Source: Planctomycetota bacterium
GTDB lineage: Bacteria; Planctomycetota; UBA1135; UBA2386
DNA: 28,584 bases
Reading direction: 5' to 3'
Assembly (NCBI GenBank): GCA_020425885.1
Contig: JAGQRA010000707.1
Location: forward strand, 1-28,584
Part shown: positions 1 to 7,924 of the stretch, piece after piece
Layout of the letters: each line of letters opens with the position of its first letter
Position numbering within the stretch: position 1 is the first letter of the stretch
Program-made: the position numbers and the translations under genes
Notes under the pieces: model-generated
Database searches by the model: none
What the model was told of the DNA's origin: nothing
What the model saw: the letters and a program-made list of their open reading frames with translations, nothing else

Positions 1-108
1 TACGAGACCGCCCAGCTGACCCGCAACAACACCCTGCAGCAGGCCAGCATCTCGGTGTTGGCCCAGGCCAACGCCCAACCGCAGTCGGCTCTGTCGCTCA
101 TCGGCTAG
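1..108 (+). CDS. flagellin, C-terminal end only (cut by window start)
   Basis: The frame is open from base 1 and stops at TAG 106-108, giving 35 residues. They match the C-terminal D0 helix of flagellin and align almost residue for residue with the end of the next gene ([20 protein letters not shown], then PQSAL). The D0 helix packs inside the filament core and carries the export and assembly determinants. This is therefore the tail of an upstream flagellin paralogue, so at least two flagellin genes lie in tandem. The differences (for example YETAQ here against FETSQ in the next gene) show they are not identical copies. Everything upstream lies outside the window. Confidence 0.93.
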   Translation, partial: YETAQLTRNNTLQQASISVLAQANAQPQSALSLIG

Positions 109-134
109 TCCCGAGGATCGAGCGAAGAACCAAG

Positions 135-170
135 ACGGCGTCGCTCCCGCTGGGGGCGGCGCCGTTTCGC
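135..170 (+). terminator. rho-independent terminator after the first flagellin
   Basis: Bases 135-148 pair with 152-165 as an uninterrupted 14-bp stem containing two G-T pairs, with a 3-base loop. A T-rich stretch (TTTCGCGTTT) follows. It lies 27 bases past the flagellin stop. It separates the two flagellin genes into independent transcription units. Confidence 0.8.
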
Positions 171-298
171 GTTTGTACCCGATCGTTCCACCACGACATC
201 GTCGGAGGCGTCGGTGCAGCGGAACGCGACACAACGCCCGGTGGCACGGTCGGATCGTCGGGCATCGCAACACGACGCCGAAAATCCCGGCGTTCTGC

Positions 299-328
299 TT
301 CAGTTGACAAGGGTGGGTGTGCCGATCC
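299..328 (+). promoter_or_regulatory. candidate sigma-28-type promoter of flagellin gene
   Basis: GCCGATCC at 321-328 matches 6 of 8 positions of the sigma-28 -10 element (GCCGATAA). TTCAGTTG at 299-306 matches 5 of 8 of the -35 element (TAAAGTTT). The spacer is 14 bases, longer than the classical 11, so the call is weak. The position, about 60 bases ahead of the flagellin start and after a terminator, is right for a promoter. Confidence 0.3.
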
Positions 329-388
329 TCATCACGCGGCGGTAACACGCCGCACACCACACAACACTGCCACGCAACGGGGAAGAAA

Positions 389-1216
389 ATGGGTCTTCGG
401 GTCAACACCAACTCTGCGTCGATCAACGCGCAGCGCAATCTGTCCACGGTCACGGAGAAGCTCTCCGGCAACTTCCGTCGCCTGTCCACGGGTCTCCGCA
501 TCTCGTCGGCCTCCGACGACGCCGCCGGCCTCGCCATCTCCGAGCGCCTGCGCTCGCAGATCCGTTCTCTCGATCAGGCCAAGCGGAATGCCAACGACGG
601 CATCTCCCTCGTGCAGACCGCCGAGGGCGCGCTCAACGAGGTCAGCTCGATCCTGACGCGGCTGCGCGAGCTCGCCATCCAATCGAGCAACGGCTCGGTG
701 AGCAACCAGGACAAGTCGACGCTCAACGAGGAGTTCAAGAGCCTGGTCAACGAGATCGATCGCATCGGCCGTTCGACCGAGTTCTCGGGCATCAAGCTGC
801 TCGACGGCTCGGCGAGCACCGTCAGCTTCCAGGTCGGGTTCGGCACCAGCGCCAACATCGACACCATCTCGGTGTCACTGAGCGCGGCGTTGAGCACCTC
901 GCTGTCGCTGCAATCACTGGACATCGGCTCCGGCGGCACGACGACCACCGCGATCACCAACATCGACTCCGCCATCAACTCGGTCAGCTCGCTGCGCGGT
1001 TCGCTCGGCGCCGTGCAGAACCGCCTCGGCAGCACGATCAACAACCTCGCCATCACGGTCGAGAACCTCAGCTCTGCCGAATCCCGTATCCGCGACGTCG
1101 ATGTCGCCTTCGAGACCTCGCAGCTGACCCGCAACTCGATCCTGCAGCAGGCGAGCATCTCGGTGCTGAGCCAGGCCAACGCCCTGCCGCAGTCCGCTCT
1201 CCGCCTGCTCGGCTGA
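389..1216 (+). CDS. fliC: flagellin
   Basis: Structural protein of the flagellar filament, 275 residues, about the size of short flagellins that keep D0/D1 and only a small variable centre. The N-terminal half holds the classical signature: a start like [17 protein letters not shown], then [20 protein letters not shown] and [18 protein letters not shown]. The C-terminal half ends in the conserved D0 helix ([20 protein letters not shown]). The short centre (about residues 150-195) is rich in Ser, Thr and Gly, a plausible surface for O-glycosylation. The ATG at 389 is chosen over the longer open frame from 317 because the family begins at MGLRVN and GGGGAAG lies just upstream (379-385). It is the second of two tandem flagellins and is followed by fliD and fliS. 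Confidence 0.96.
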   Translation: MGLRVNTNSASINAQRNLSTVTEKLSGNFRRLSTGLRISSASDDAAGLAISERLRSQIRSLDQAKRNANDGISLVQTAEGALNEVSSILTRLRELAIQSSNGSVSNQDKSTLNEEFKSLVNEIDRIGRSTEFSGIKLLDGSASTVSFQVGFGTSANIDTISVSLSAALSTSLSLQSLDIGSGGTTTTAITNIDSAINSVSSLRGSLGAVQNRLGSTINNLAITVENLSSAESRIRDVDVAFETSQLTRNSILQQASISVLSQANALPQSALRLLG

Positions 1217-1234
1217 TCCGCCACCCGGCGGATC
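1215..1234 (+). terminator. hairpin overlapping the flagellin stop codon
   Basis: GATCCGCC (1215-1222) and GGCGGATC (1227-1234) form a perfect 8-bp stem with a 4-base loop, starting inside the TGA stop. No T tract follows, so it may protect the mRNA 3' end or terminate only weakly. Confidence 0.35.
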
Positions 1235-1408
1235 GCCGGCGCCAAGGGTACGGGAGTCACCTCGGAACCTGACCCGGCCGAGTGACTGGACCAGGCCCGC
1301 GAACGCCGCCAGCCGACGTTCGCGTGTTCGCATTCGCGACAATGCCACGGCTGACCGTCGCCCCGGCGCCACAGGCCCCAACGCCCCACAACAAGGGGGA
1401 ACGGGGGG

Positions 1409-1443
1409 TCAAGTGCGACGCCCCGCACTCCGATAAGTCGGAG
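1409..1443 (+). promoter_or_regulatory. candidate sigma-28-type promoter with overlapping palindrome, fliD
   Basis: TCCGATAA (1429-1436) matches 7 of 8 positions of the sigma-28 -10 element. TCAAGTGC (1409-1416) matches 5 of 8 of the -35 element, with a 12-base spacer. The -10 lies inside an inverted repeat, CTCCGA-TAAG-TCGGAG (1428-1443), which could be an operator or an RNA hairpin instead. A start site near 1443 would leave about 27 bases before the fliD ATG. Confidence 0.4.
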
Positions 1444-1469
1444 GACCCAACCGGTCCGCATCCACTGAC

Positions 1470-2849
1470 ATGTCGAGTGCAGGAATCTCCTTCGGCGGCC
1501 TCGCTTCGGGGCTCGATACGCGCGCGATCATCTCGGCGCTCGTGTCGCTCGAACAGCGGCCGATCTATCAGCTCGAGGCCAAGAAGACCTCCTACACCAA
1601 GCAGAAGTCGCTGTTCGGCGACCTCGATGGCCTGCTCGACAAGCTCAGCACGGCCGCGAATGCCCTGAAGACCACGGGCTCCTTCCTGTCGATGGGAGTC
1701 GCCTCCGACAACGAGGACGTGCTGACCGCCGCCGCGACCAGCTCGGCCTCACCGGGCACGCATGACATCGAGGTGATCAGCCTGGCGCGGGCCAAGGTCA
1801 GCCATACCGACGGTCGGGCCACTTCCACCGAGCCGATCGGCGCCAACTCGGGCGAGTTCACGATCGAGGTCAACGGCGTCCAGCGACCGATCTTCGTCGA
1901 CACCCCCACGTTGGAGAGCATCGCGGAGGCGATCAACGCCGAAGGGCTCGACGTCCGCGCCGAGGTCGTCGATACCGGCGCAGCCGTCGATCCGTTCCAG
2001 CTCGTCGTCCGTTCCACCGACACCGGCACCGCCGGCGCCTTCACGATCTCGGGCGTCATCGGCGACCCCGAGTTCGAGGCCATCTTCACCGAGCTGGCAA
2101 CGCCTGTCACCAACGAACAGGCCGCGGAGGATGCGCAGATCAAGCTGAACGGCATCACGATCACGCGTTCGACCAATTCGATCAGCGGCGCGATCGCCGG
2201 CGTGACCCTCGATCTGAAGTCGATCAACACCCCCGATACGGTGACGATCACGATCGCGCCCGACTCCGAGGAGGTCAGCGCCAAGATCAGGACCTTCGTC
2301 GACGCCTACAACGAGGTCGTCGACTTCGTGCAGAACCAGAACGCCCTCGGCGAGGACGGCACGGCCAAGAGCGACCTGTTCGGCGATTCGACCCTGCGTT
2401 CGATCCGCTCGAGCCTGCGGCACATCGTCGGCGGCATCGTCACCACGAGCGGCAACGACGCCTACCAGATGCTGGCCCAGATCGGCATCAAGTCCGACAC
2501 CAACGGCAAGCTCGAGTTCACGCAGTCGAAGTTCGAGGAGGCCCTGGCGACGGACGAGCAGGCGGTGGCGGCGATCTTCACCGATCCGACCAACGGCCTC
2601 GCCAAGCTCCTCGAAGACCAGATCGACATCTACACCGACTCGGTCGACGGCCTGATCAAGACGCGGCAGGAGGGCTACGACCGCCTCGTCAAGCAGACCA
2701 ACGACCGCATCGACCAGGCCGAGCGTCGTCTCGAGCAGTACGAGAAGGCGCTCGAGGCCAAGTACGCCAACCTCGAGAGCCTGCTGTCCCGACTCCAGGG
2801 CCAGGGCAGCTCGGTCGGCAACATCATCCAACCCGTCCGCAACAACTAA
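1470..2849 (+). CDS. fliD: flagellar filament capping protein FliD (HAP2)
   Basis: FliD caps the growing filament tip and folds exported flagellin into place. The product is 459 residues, normal for the family. The N-terminus (GISFGGLASGLDT then LVSLEQRPI) is the typical FliD_N opening, with the D0-like helix in about residues 10-65. A middle region with beta-rich repeats resembles the D2/D3 head. The C-terminal part (about 385-445) is a charged heptad-like helix (QTNDRIDQAERRLEQYEKAL), the FliD_C coiled coil. No good ribosome site sits close to the ATG; GGAGGA at 1440-1445 is about 24 bases away. The start is supported by family alignment and the lack of other in-frame starts nearby. fliS follows 20 bases downstream, the usual order. 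Confidence 0.95.
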   Translation: MSSAGISFGGLASGLDTRAIISALVSLEQRPIYQLEAKKTSYTKQKSLFGDLDGLLDKLSTAANALKTTGSFLSMGVASDNEDVLTAAATSSASPGTHDIEVISLARAKVSHTDGRATSTEPIGANSGEFTIEVNGVQRPIFVDTPTLESIAEAINAEGLDVRAEVVDTGAAVDPFQLVVRSTDTGTAGAFTISGVIGDPEFEAIFTELATPVTNEQAAEDAQIKLNGITITRSTNSISGAIAGVTLDLKSINTPDTVTITIAPDSEEVSAKIRTFVDAYNEVVDFVQNQNALGEDGTAKSDLFGDSTLRSIRSSLRHIVGGIVTTSGNDAYQMLAQIGIKSDTNGKLEFTQSKFEEALATDEQAVAAIFTDPTNGLAKLLEDQIDIYTDSVDGLIKTRQEGYDRLVKQTNDRIDQAERRLEQYEKALEAKYANLESLLSRLQGQGSSVGNIIQPVRNN

Positions 2850-2869
2850 CCCTCAGCAAAGGAACCCCG

Positions 2870-3250
2870 ATGTCATACGCCCAGGCAGCCGCAACCTATC
2901 AGCGCAACGCCGTCCTCACCGCATCCCCGGAGAAGCTCGTCAAGATGATGTACGACGGCGCCATCAAGCACCTCGAGCGCAGCCGTCTCGGACTCGAGAA
3001 CCCCGCGACGGCGCGTTCGGCCGATGTCGGCGAGCACATGAGCCGTTCGATCGGCATCATCGGCGAGCTCCGCGCCAGCCTCGACCACTCGGCCGGCGGC
3101 GACATCGCGCGCGACCTCGATCGCCTCTACGAGTACGCCCTCGATCAGCTCAGCCAGGCGAACATCTCGCGCACGCCGGAGGGGGTCACCAACACCCTGC
3201 AGGTCATGCGAACGCTGAAGGAAGGCTGGGATGGCATCATCCCCAACTAG
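2870..3250 (+). CDS. fliS: flagellar export chaperone FliS
   Basis: FliS binds the disordered C-terminus of flagellin in the cytoplasm, blocks premature polymerisation and hands it to the export gate. The product has 126 residues, the usual size. It opens with the family pattern: alternating Ala/Tyr (SYAQAAATYQRNAVLTASPEKLVKMMYDGAI), the site where FliS clamps flagellin. It continues as an all-helical bundle ending in a Leu-rich helix with an invariant-looking Trp (LKEGWDGI). An AAAGG ribosome site (2858-2862) precedes the ATG. It is co-directional with fliD (20-base gap), and its last 20 bases overlap the next gene, so translation is probably coupled. Confidence 0.95.
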   Translation: MSYAQAAATYQRNAVLTASPEKLVKMMYDGAIKHLERSRLGLENPATARSADVGEHMSRSIGIIGELRASLDHSAGGDIARDLDRLYEYALDQLSQANISRTPEGVTNTLQVMRTLKEGWDGIIPN

Positions 3251-3590
3251 TGCCGCGAGCGACCCCGCGTTCGCCCTGCAGGAGATCACCGCCTGCTGGG
3301 ATCAGGGCTACGAGGCGCTGCTGCGCGGCGACCTCGACCGGGTCGCGGCGCTGCTCACGATCGTCGAGGGCCACCTCGAGCACCTCGACGCGGCCGACCT
3401 CGACCGGCCGGAGCTGGCCGTGTTGCAGCGCCAGGCCGACGCGGCCCGAGGCCGTCTCGCGCACGGCATGAAGGCCGGCCTCGACGGCCTGCTCGGCGAG
3501 CTGAAGAGGGCTCGCAACGGCAGCCGGGCGTTGAACGGGTACCGCGATTCGACGCGCAGCATAGGCCAGCGCGTCGTGCGCGACGCCTGA
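3231..3590 (+). CDS. small helical protein, FliT/FlgN-like export chaperone candidate
   Basis: This 119-residue, predicted all-alpha protein starts inside the end of fliS (ATG 3231, 20-base overlap). In many bacteria that slot holds FliT, the export chaperone for FliD. The sequence is Leu-, Ala- and Arg-rich with repeated amphipathic helices (LRGDLDRVAALLTIVEGHLEHL). It ends in an Arg/Ser-rich stretch (YRDSTRSIGQRVVRDA) resembling the tail of FlgN/FliT-type proteins. These families diverge strongly, so the name rests mainly on position, size and helical character. It could instead be an unrelated small flagellar regulator. No other candidate partner for FliD is visible nearby. Confidence 0.6.
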   Translation: MASSPTSAASDPAFALQEITACWDQGYEALLRGDLDRVAALLTIVEGHLEHLDAADLDRPELAVLQRQADAARGRLAHGMKAGLDGLLGELKRARNGSRALNGYRDSTRSIGQRVVRDA

Positions 3591-3813
3591 GCGCGATCCG
3601 AGCCCTCGCGACGCTGACCACCGCCGATGGAGCGTGTGGCCCCCGGGTCTGCCGGTGCGCGGTCTCGCGGTCCATCATGACCGCTTGAGCAGACGCCGTC
3701 ACCGCGATCCGGGCCGACCATGTCGGGTGGCTCGCCGCGGCAAGGTCAGGCCGTTCGAATCGCCCCGCGCCCGGTTGACGAGTGAGCCGGGCGAAGGGGC
3801 CGGACGAACGAAG

Positions 3814-3841
3814 CGGCGACCGTCCGCTCGGACCGTCGCCG
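3814..3841 (-). terminator. hairpin in the convergent gap between FliT-like gene and TPR gene
   Basis: Bases 3814-3825 pair with 3830-3841 in a 12-position stem with one mismatch and a GCTC loop. It lies 30 bases past the stop of the - strand TPR gene, with a weakly T-rich run after it in that direction (CTTCGTTCG). The rest of the 3591-3870 spacer shows no convincing gene. The hairpin could serve both converging units. Confidence 0.5.
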
Positions 3842-3870
3842 GACCTCGTACCCCGAGTTCTGCGGGACGA

Positions 3871-4503
3871 TCAGCCGATGCTGGCCAGATTGAAGGCCGC
3901 ATCCGCGTCGCTCGGATCGATCTCGATGGCCTTGGCGAAGCACGTCTTGGCCTCCGCCAGCTTGTCGAGCTTCCACAGGCAGACGCCGCGGTTGTTCCAG
4001 GTCTGCGCGTCGGTCGCCTCGATCGCGAGCGAACGCCCGAAGCAGTCCTCGGCCTCGGCGAACTGCTCCTGTCCGAACAGGACCATGCCGAGGTTGAACC
4101 AGCCCTCGGCATTGCGCGGATCGTTGGTCAGCACGGCGTTGAACGCGTTGATCGCGCCGATGTCGTCGCTGCAGACGTAGCGGACGAAGCCGAGCTGCAT
4201 CTGGTACTCGACCTCACCCGGCGAGAAGGTGGCCGCCGCCTCGACGTGCGGCAGCGCCTCCTCATAGGCCCCCTGCGACAGGTAGGCCTCGCCGGCGGTG
4301 CGGTGGATCTCCGCCAGCTTGATGCCCAGCTCGCCGAGGCTCTGGCAGATGATCTGCTTGTTGTGGTCGTCGATCGGCTCGACGACCAACGGCGGCACAG
4401 CCGGATCGCGGAGATCGCGGATGCGGGTCGGGATGGACTGGAAACCCGCCTGCTGCGGGCTGGCCGACCTGGTCGGCGTCGGATTCTGGACCGTGGTGGT
4501 CAT
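3871..4503 (-). CDS. TPR-repeat protein downstream of glycosyltransferase
   Basis: The product is a 210-residue cytoplasmic protein made mostly of tetratricopeptide repeats. Clear 34-residue units run through GEAYLSQGAYEEALPHVEAA, AINAFNAVLTNDPRNAEGWF, NLGMVLFGQEQFAEAEDCFG and NNRGVCLWKLDKLAEAKTCF. The first 50 or so residues are low-complexity (Thr, Pro, Ser). The ATG at 4503 is preferred because AGGAG sits 7 bases ahead; a longer GTG start at 4539 would overlap the stop of the upstream gene. It follows the glycosyltransferase gene by 32 bases on the same strand and is probably cotranscribed. TPR partners commonly hold protein substrates or oligomerise, so a scaffold role in protein glycosylation is plausible but inferred. 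Confidence 0.85.
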   Translation of the reverse strand: MTTTVQNPTPTRSASPQQAGFQSIPTRIRDLRDPAVPPLVVEPIDDHNKQIICQSLGELGIKLAEIHRTAGEAYLSQGAYEEALPHVEAAATFSPGEVEYQMQLGFVRYVCSDDIGAINAFNAVLTNDPRNAEGWFNLGMVLFGQEQFAEAEDCFGRSLAIEATDAQTWNNRGVCLWKLDKLAEAKTCFAKAIEIDPSDADAAFNLASIG

Positions 4504-4535
4504 CGTCAACTCCTGTCTCGGGGAAAACACGGCCG

Positions 4536-7004
4536 TCACATCGCGGCCAGGAATCTGTTCATCTCGGCAGCTTCGTGATCGAGGGCACGCGCCTCGAGAA
4601 GCTGAACGGCGTGGGTGCCCATGCGCCTCGCCTGCGGCGTCTGCCCCAGGCGATGCAGGATGAGCGTGGTCTGCTGGCAGGCGCCCGGCGAGTCCGGGAA
4701 CTCGGCGAGGAAGGTCGTCAGCACCTGCAATGCGCGCTGGCAGTCACCGCCCTCGAGCCACAGCCGCGACAGCGCCAGGTGGGCGACCTCGTAGCCCGGC
4801 TCGATCGCGATCGCCTGCTCGAGCAGCTGGCGCGCCCGTTCGCGGTCGCCGCGCTGCATCAGGCACTGCGCGATGCCGGCCAGGGACACGTAGCTGGTGA
4901 TGCCTTCCTGGATCGGCACGACCAGGACCTGGCCGCGATAGGCCAGACAGCGTCGATAGCAGGCGATCGCATCCTCGGTCCGCCCCTCGGCGAGGGCGAG
5001 GCAGGCGGCGAGGTAGAACAGGTTCGGCGTCGGCATGAAGCGCCGCAGCGCCTGCTCCACGATCCTGCCAGCCGCCGCGGTGTCGCCGGTTCGCGCCGTC
5101 TCCAGCGCATACAGGGCCGCGACCTCGCCGGCATACGGCAGCTCGCGCGGCAGGTTCGGCGGGCCGGCGAGGATCAGCTCCAGGCAACGCCCGAGGAGTC
5201 GGCGCGCGTCGTCACCGCGGCCGGCCACGCGACGCAGGAAGTCGCCGTACTTGTAGTGCGTGTAGATGTCATCGGGGTGCGCGGCCATCTGCTTTCTGAA
5301 CAGGCGCTCGTTGCGCTCGTTCTTGCCGCGCGCATCCATGACCTCGTCGCAGTAGCCATGGTGCTCGACCTCGACATCGGCGGCCGACAGCACGAGACCG
5401 AGTTCGGCTCCGGCCCGCTGCAGGCTCGGCGACACCTGCTCGTGGATGATGTTCTCGTATCGGACCCCCGGCAGGTTGCGGAACAGCCGCACCATCATCA
5501 CACCGATCGTCTTGCCGGTGCTGTAGATGTTGGTGAAGCGCATGTGGTAGCCGCTGACATCCGGGCACTCGACGAGCTCGCGGATCCGCTCGGCAGCGCC
5601 CGGCGCGAGGAACTCGTCGGCATCGAGCACGAGGATCCAGTCGCCGGTGGCGGCGGCGATGCCCGTGTTGCGCGGCGTCGAGAAGTCGTCCTGCCACGGT
5701 TCGTGCAGCACGCGGGCGCCGCACGACTCGGCGATGGCCACCGTCCGGTCGGTCGAGCCGGTGTCCACGATCACGATCTCGTCGACCGCGACACGGGCTC
5801 GCGCCAGGCACTCGGGCAGGAAGTGCTCTTCGTTCCTGGCGATCATGCAGAGTGACACGCGCGGTCGACGTCCGCTCCACGGCACCGGCGGCAGCGGCTT
5901 CGCCGCGGTCACCGACGCTGCCGTCGCCGGCTGCGTGCCGGCGGCCTCGATCGATGCCCACCGTTGCAGCAACGTCGCCGTCTCCGCGGCGAACAGCGCC
6001 GGATCGTCGGGCTCCGGTCCGGGGCCCGGCAGCGACAGCTCGACGATGATCATGGACGGCAGCTTGCTGCCCAGGCGCATGCCGAACTCCTCGATGGCGA
6101 TCGGCGTGTTGACGATCGCCTCCGACATCGGGCCGACGAGCAGCACGTCGCGACGTGCCATCATCAGCCCGGCGATATCACCGGGACGGGACGGGTCGTC
6201 GCCTTCTCCGGGCACCGCCGGACCGACCACCGCCTGCGTTTGCAGGGCGCCGAACAGCTCCGCCGTCGGCTCGCAGCCGGCCCGCAGGAACCAGACGAGC
6301 TCACCGCGAGCCTCGGCAACCGCACGATTCCACTGCGCGCATTCGCGATGGGCCGTCGAGGTCACGATCTCCCAGTCGGCGGGCAGGAAGGCGCCGACCA
6401 GATCGGCGGTCCGTTGCCGCTCCGATGCCGAACCACCGGCGATCAGGACCGATCCGGCCAGCATCGGTTGCCGCCTGCAGACGAGCCAGAAGCTGGCCGG
6501 CGGCGGCCCTTCGAGCCAGTCGATGGGCAACAGACCCCGAGCGAGCAGGTCGCGAGCGAGAGTGGCGTCCACCTCCCGCGCCGGCGCCGGCACGCGCACG
6601 ACGTCGACGACGTGCAGGCCGGCAGCTTCGACCGCGCCGAGAACGCGTCGCAACGGCAGGAACCGCACGGGATCCTGGATGCTGCCGGCCGGGTCGAACG
6701 CGCCAGGACGCCCCTCCAGGACCAGGTGCAGCATCGGCATCGACTGCAGATTGTCGACTTCGAGCAGCAGGGTGCCGGCGTCGGCGAGGCGGGCGGCGAG
6801 ACCGGCCATGGCAGTCTCGACGCGGCCCATGCTCTCGGTCACGGCCCGCACCTCGATGAGGTCGGCGAGCTCCTCGCCATCCGTGTCCGGCGCGCCATCA
6901 TCGTGCGGTAGACGCAGCGCACGATCCGCGGTCGGCACGAGGCTCGACCAGGCCCGGATCGGACCCTGGAAGCCCACGGGCAGGTTGTCGCCGGTTGTGT
7001 TCAT
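4536..7004 (-). CDS. multidomain family 2 glycosyltransferase with C-terminal TPRs
   Basis: About 822 residues from the ATG at 7004. Modules in order: residues about 50-140 resemble the C-terminal half of a SAM-dependent methyltransferase fold (TLLLEVDN, later VEAAGLHVVDVVRV). Residues about 180-325 look like a degenerate GT2 fold (WNRAVAEARGELVWFLRAG, without a metal-binding DxD). Residues about 380-590 are an intact GT2 catalytic domain (RVSLCMIARNEEHFL, IVIVDTGSTDRT, then ILVLDADEF with the DxD). TPRs fill the rest. GT2-TPR proteins often glycosylate proteins. Lying next to flagellin, fliD and fliS, flagellin is the likely substrate (inference). AAAGGA abuts the ATG rather than sitting 6-8 bases away. 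A GTG at 7043 would add 13 residues but falls at the candidate promoter. Confidence 0.85.
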   Translation of the reverse strand: MNTTGDNLPVGFQGPIRAWSSLVPTADRALRLPHDDGAPDTDGEELADLIEVRAVTESMGRVETAMAGLAARLADAGTLLLEVDNLQSMPMLHLVLEGRPGAFDPAGSIQDPVRFLPLRRVLGAVEAAGLHVVDVVRVPAPAREVDATLARDLLARGLLPIDWLEGPPPASFWLVCRRQPMLAGSVLIAGGSASERQRTADLVGAFLPADWEIVTSTAHRECAQWNRAVAEARGELVWFLRAGCEPTAELFGALQTQAVVGPAVPGEGDDPSRPGDIAGLMMARRDVLLVGPMSEAIVNTPIAIEEFGMRLGSKLPSMIIVELSLPGPGPEPDDPALFAAETATLLQRWASIEAAGTQPATAASVTAAKPLPPVPWSGRRPRVSLCMIARNEEHFLPECLARARVAVDEIVIVDTGSTDRTVAIAESCGARVLHEPWQDDFSTPRNTGIAAATGDWILVLDADEFLAPGAAERIRELVECPDVSGYHMRFTNIYSTGKTIGVMMVRLFRNLPGVRYENIIHEQVSPSLQRAGAELGLVLSAADVEVEHHGYCDEVMDARGKNERNERLFRKQMAAHPDDIYTHYKYGDFLRRVAGRGDDARRLLGRCLELILAGPPNLPRELPYAGEVAALYALETARTGDTAAAGRIVEQALRRFMPTPNLFYLAACLALAEGRTEDAIACYRRCLAYRGQVLVVPIQEGITSYVSLAGIAQCLMQRGDRERARQLLEQAIAIEPGYEVAHLALSRLWLEGGDCQRALQVLTTFLAEFPDSPGACQQTTLILHRLGQTPQARRMGTHAVQLLEARALDHEAAEMNRFLAAM

Positions 7005-7044
7005 TCCTTTGCCAGCGCGGACGGCAGCGTCCAACGCCTGCACA

Positions 7045-7073
7045 CCATCGGCAGAACTGGACCCGGAACTTCA
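7045..7073 (-). promoter_or_regulatory. candidate sigma-28-type promoter for the glycosyltransferase-TPR pair
   Basis: On the - strand, TGAAGTTC (7073-7066) matches 6 of 8 of the sigma-28 -35 element, and GCCGATGG (7052-7045) matches 6 of 8 of the -10. The spacer is 13 bases, two longer than classical. A start near 7038 would give a leader of about 35 bases before ATG 7004. If real, it would put the glycosylation genes in the same regulon as flagellin. Confidence 0.35.
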
Positions 7074-7131
7074 GTGCGCCATGATGAGGGGACTTCCGCG
7101 GCCCCGGACTCCGGCCATCGACGATCAACTC

Positions 7132-7884
7132 ATGAATTCGCTAATGCGGGACAGGACCCGGTTTGCGCGGTTCGTCCACGTCGCGTCGTGCACCTCGACC
7201 CAGGACCTGGCGCTGGCCGATCACGTCACCGAGAACGGCGCGCGCCCGGATGCCGTCTACATCGCCGACCACCAGACCAGCGGCCGCGGCCGGCAACAGC
7301 GCGAATGGCACGACGAACCCGGCGCCGACCTCCTGGCCACGTTCCGCTTCCGCCAGCAGCTGCCGGCGCCGTCGGCGTTGCCGGCCGCGTTGCCGGTGGC
7401 GGCCACGCTGGCGCTCGAGCCGTTCGCGCGGCGGAAGCTGCGCATCAAATGGCCCAACGACATCTACCTCGACGGCCGCAAGCTCTGCGGCATGCTGATC
7501 GACTCGGGTGTCGCCGGATCCGACACCTACCTCGTCGGCATCGGTGTCAACTGCAACCGCGTCCGCTTCCCGCCGGATCTCGAATCGATGGCGACGTCGC
7601 TCGCGCTCGCCAACGGCGAGGAGATCGACCGCGCCCAGCTGCTGCTGGCAATCGCCGAGAGCATCGATGCGATGCTGCGGCAGATCGCCGCCGGGCACCA
7701 TGACGAGCTCCTCGCCGTCTTCCGCGACCGACTCGGGCTGCTCGGGAGAGCGGTGGAGGTCAACGCCAGCGAGGTGCACCGCGGCCGGCTCACGGCCATC
7801 GACTTCGCCGAGCTTCGACTCGATGGACAGCGGCGGCTGCCGCTCGGCTTCGTCCGCGGTATCCGCCCGGCCCGGCCGCACTGA
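7132..7884 (+). CDS. birA: biotin--[acetyl-CoA-carboxylase] ligase (monofunctional BirA)
   Basis: This enzyme activates biotin with ATP and attaches it to the carrier lysine of acetyl-CoA carboxylase and related enzymes. About 250 residues from ATG 7132. Visible motifs are the biotinyl-AMP loop (TSGRGRQQREWHDEPGADLL), the catalytic segment KWPNDIYLDGRKLCGMLID with its lysine, and VGIGVNCNR. A small C-terminal SH3-like domain follows (LLGRAVEVNASEVHRGRLTAI). There is no N-terminal helix-turn-helix, so it should not act as the biotin-operon repressor. The start is uncertain: in-frame ATGs also occur at 7081, 7084 and 7144, and none has a strong ribosome site. It is divergent from the glycosyltransferase operon and convergent with the next gene. 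Confidence 0.93.
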   Translation: MNSLMRDRTRFARFVHVASCTSTQDLALADHVTENGARPDAVYIADHQTSGRGRQQREWHDEPGADLLATFRFRQQLPAPSALPAALPVAATLALEPFARRKLRIKWPNDIYLDGRKLCGMLIDSGVAGSDTYLVGIGVNCNRVRFPPDLESMATSLALANGEEIDRAQLLLAIAESIDAMLRQIAAGHHDELLAVFRDRLGLLGRAVEVNASEVHRGRLTAIDFAELRLDGQRRLPLGFVRGIRPARPH

Positions 7885-7924
7885 CCGGCCCGGCGCTCAC
7901 CGGCGCTGCGCAGCGGTCGTGGGT

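Noticed and set aside
242..248. TGGCACG as a sigma-54 -24 element ahead of flagellin
   Set aside because: The -12 element (TTGC) is missing at the required distance; only the -24 half matches.
1749..2831. Long open frame on the - strand inside fliD
   Set aside because: It is an antisense shadow typical of GC-rich genes, with Asp/Arg/Val-rich low-complexity translation and no family motif. Many similar frames elsewhere were dropped for the same reason.
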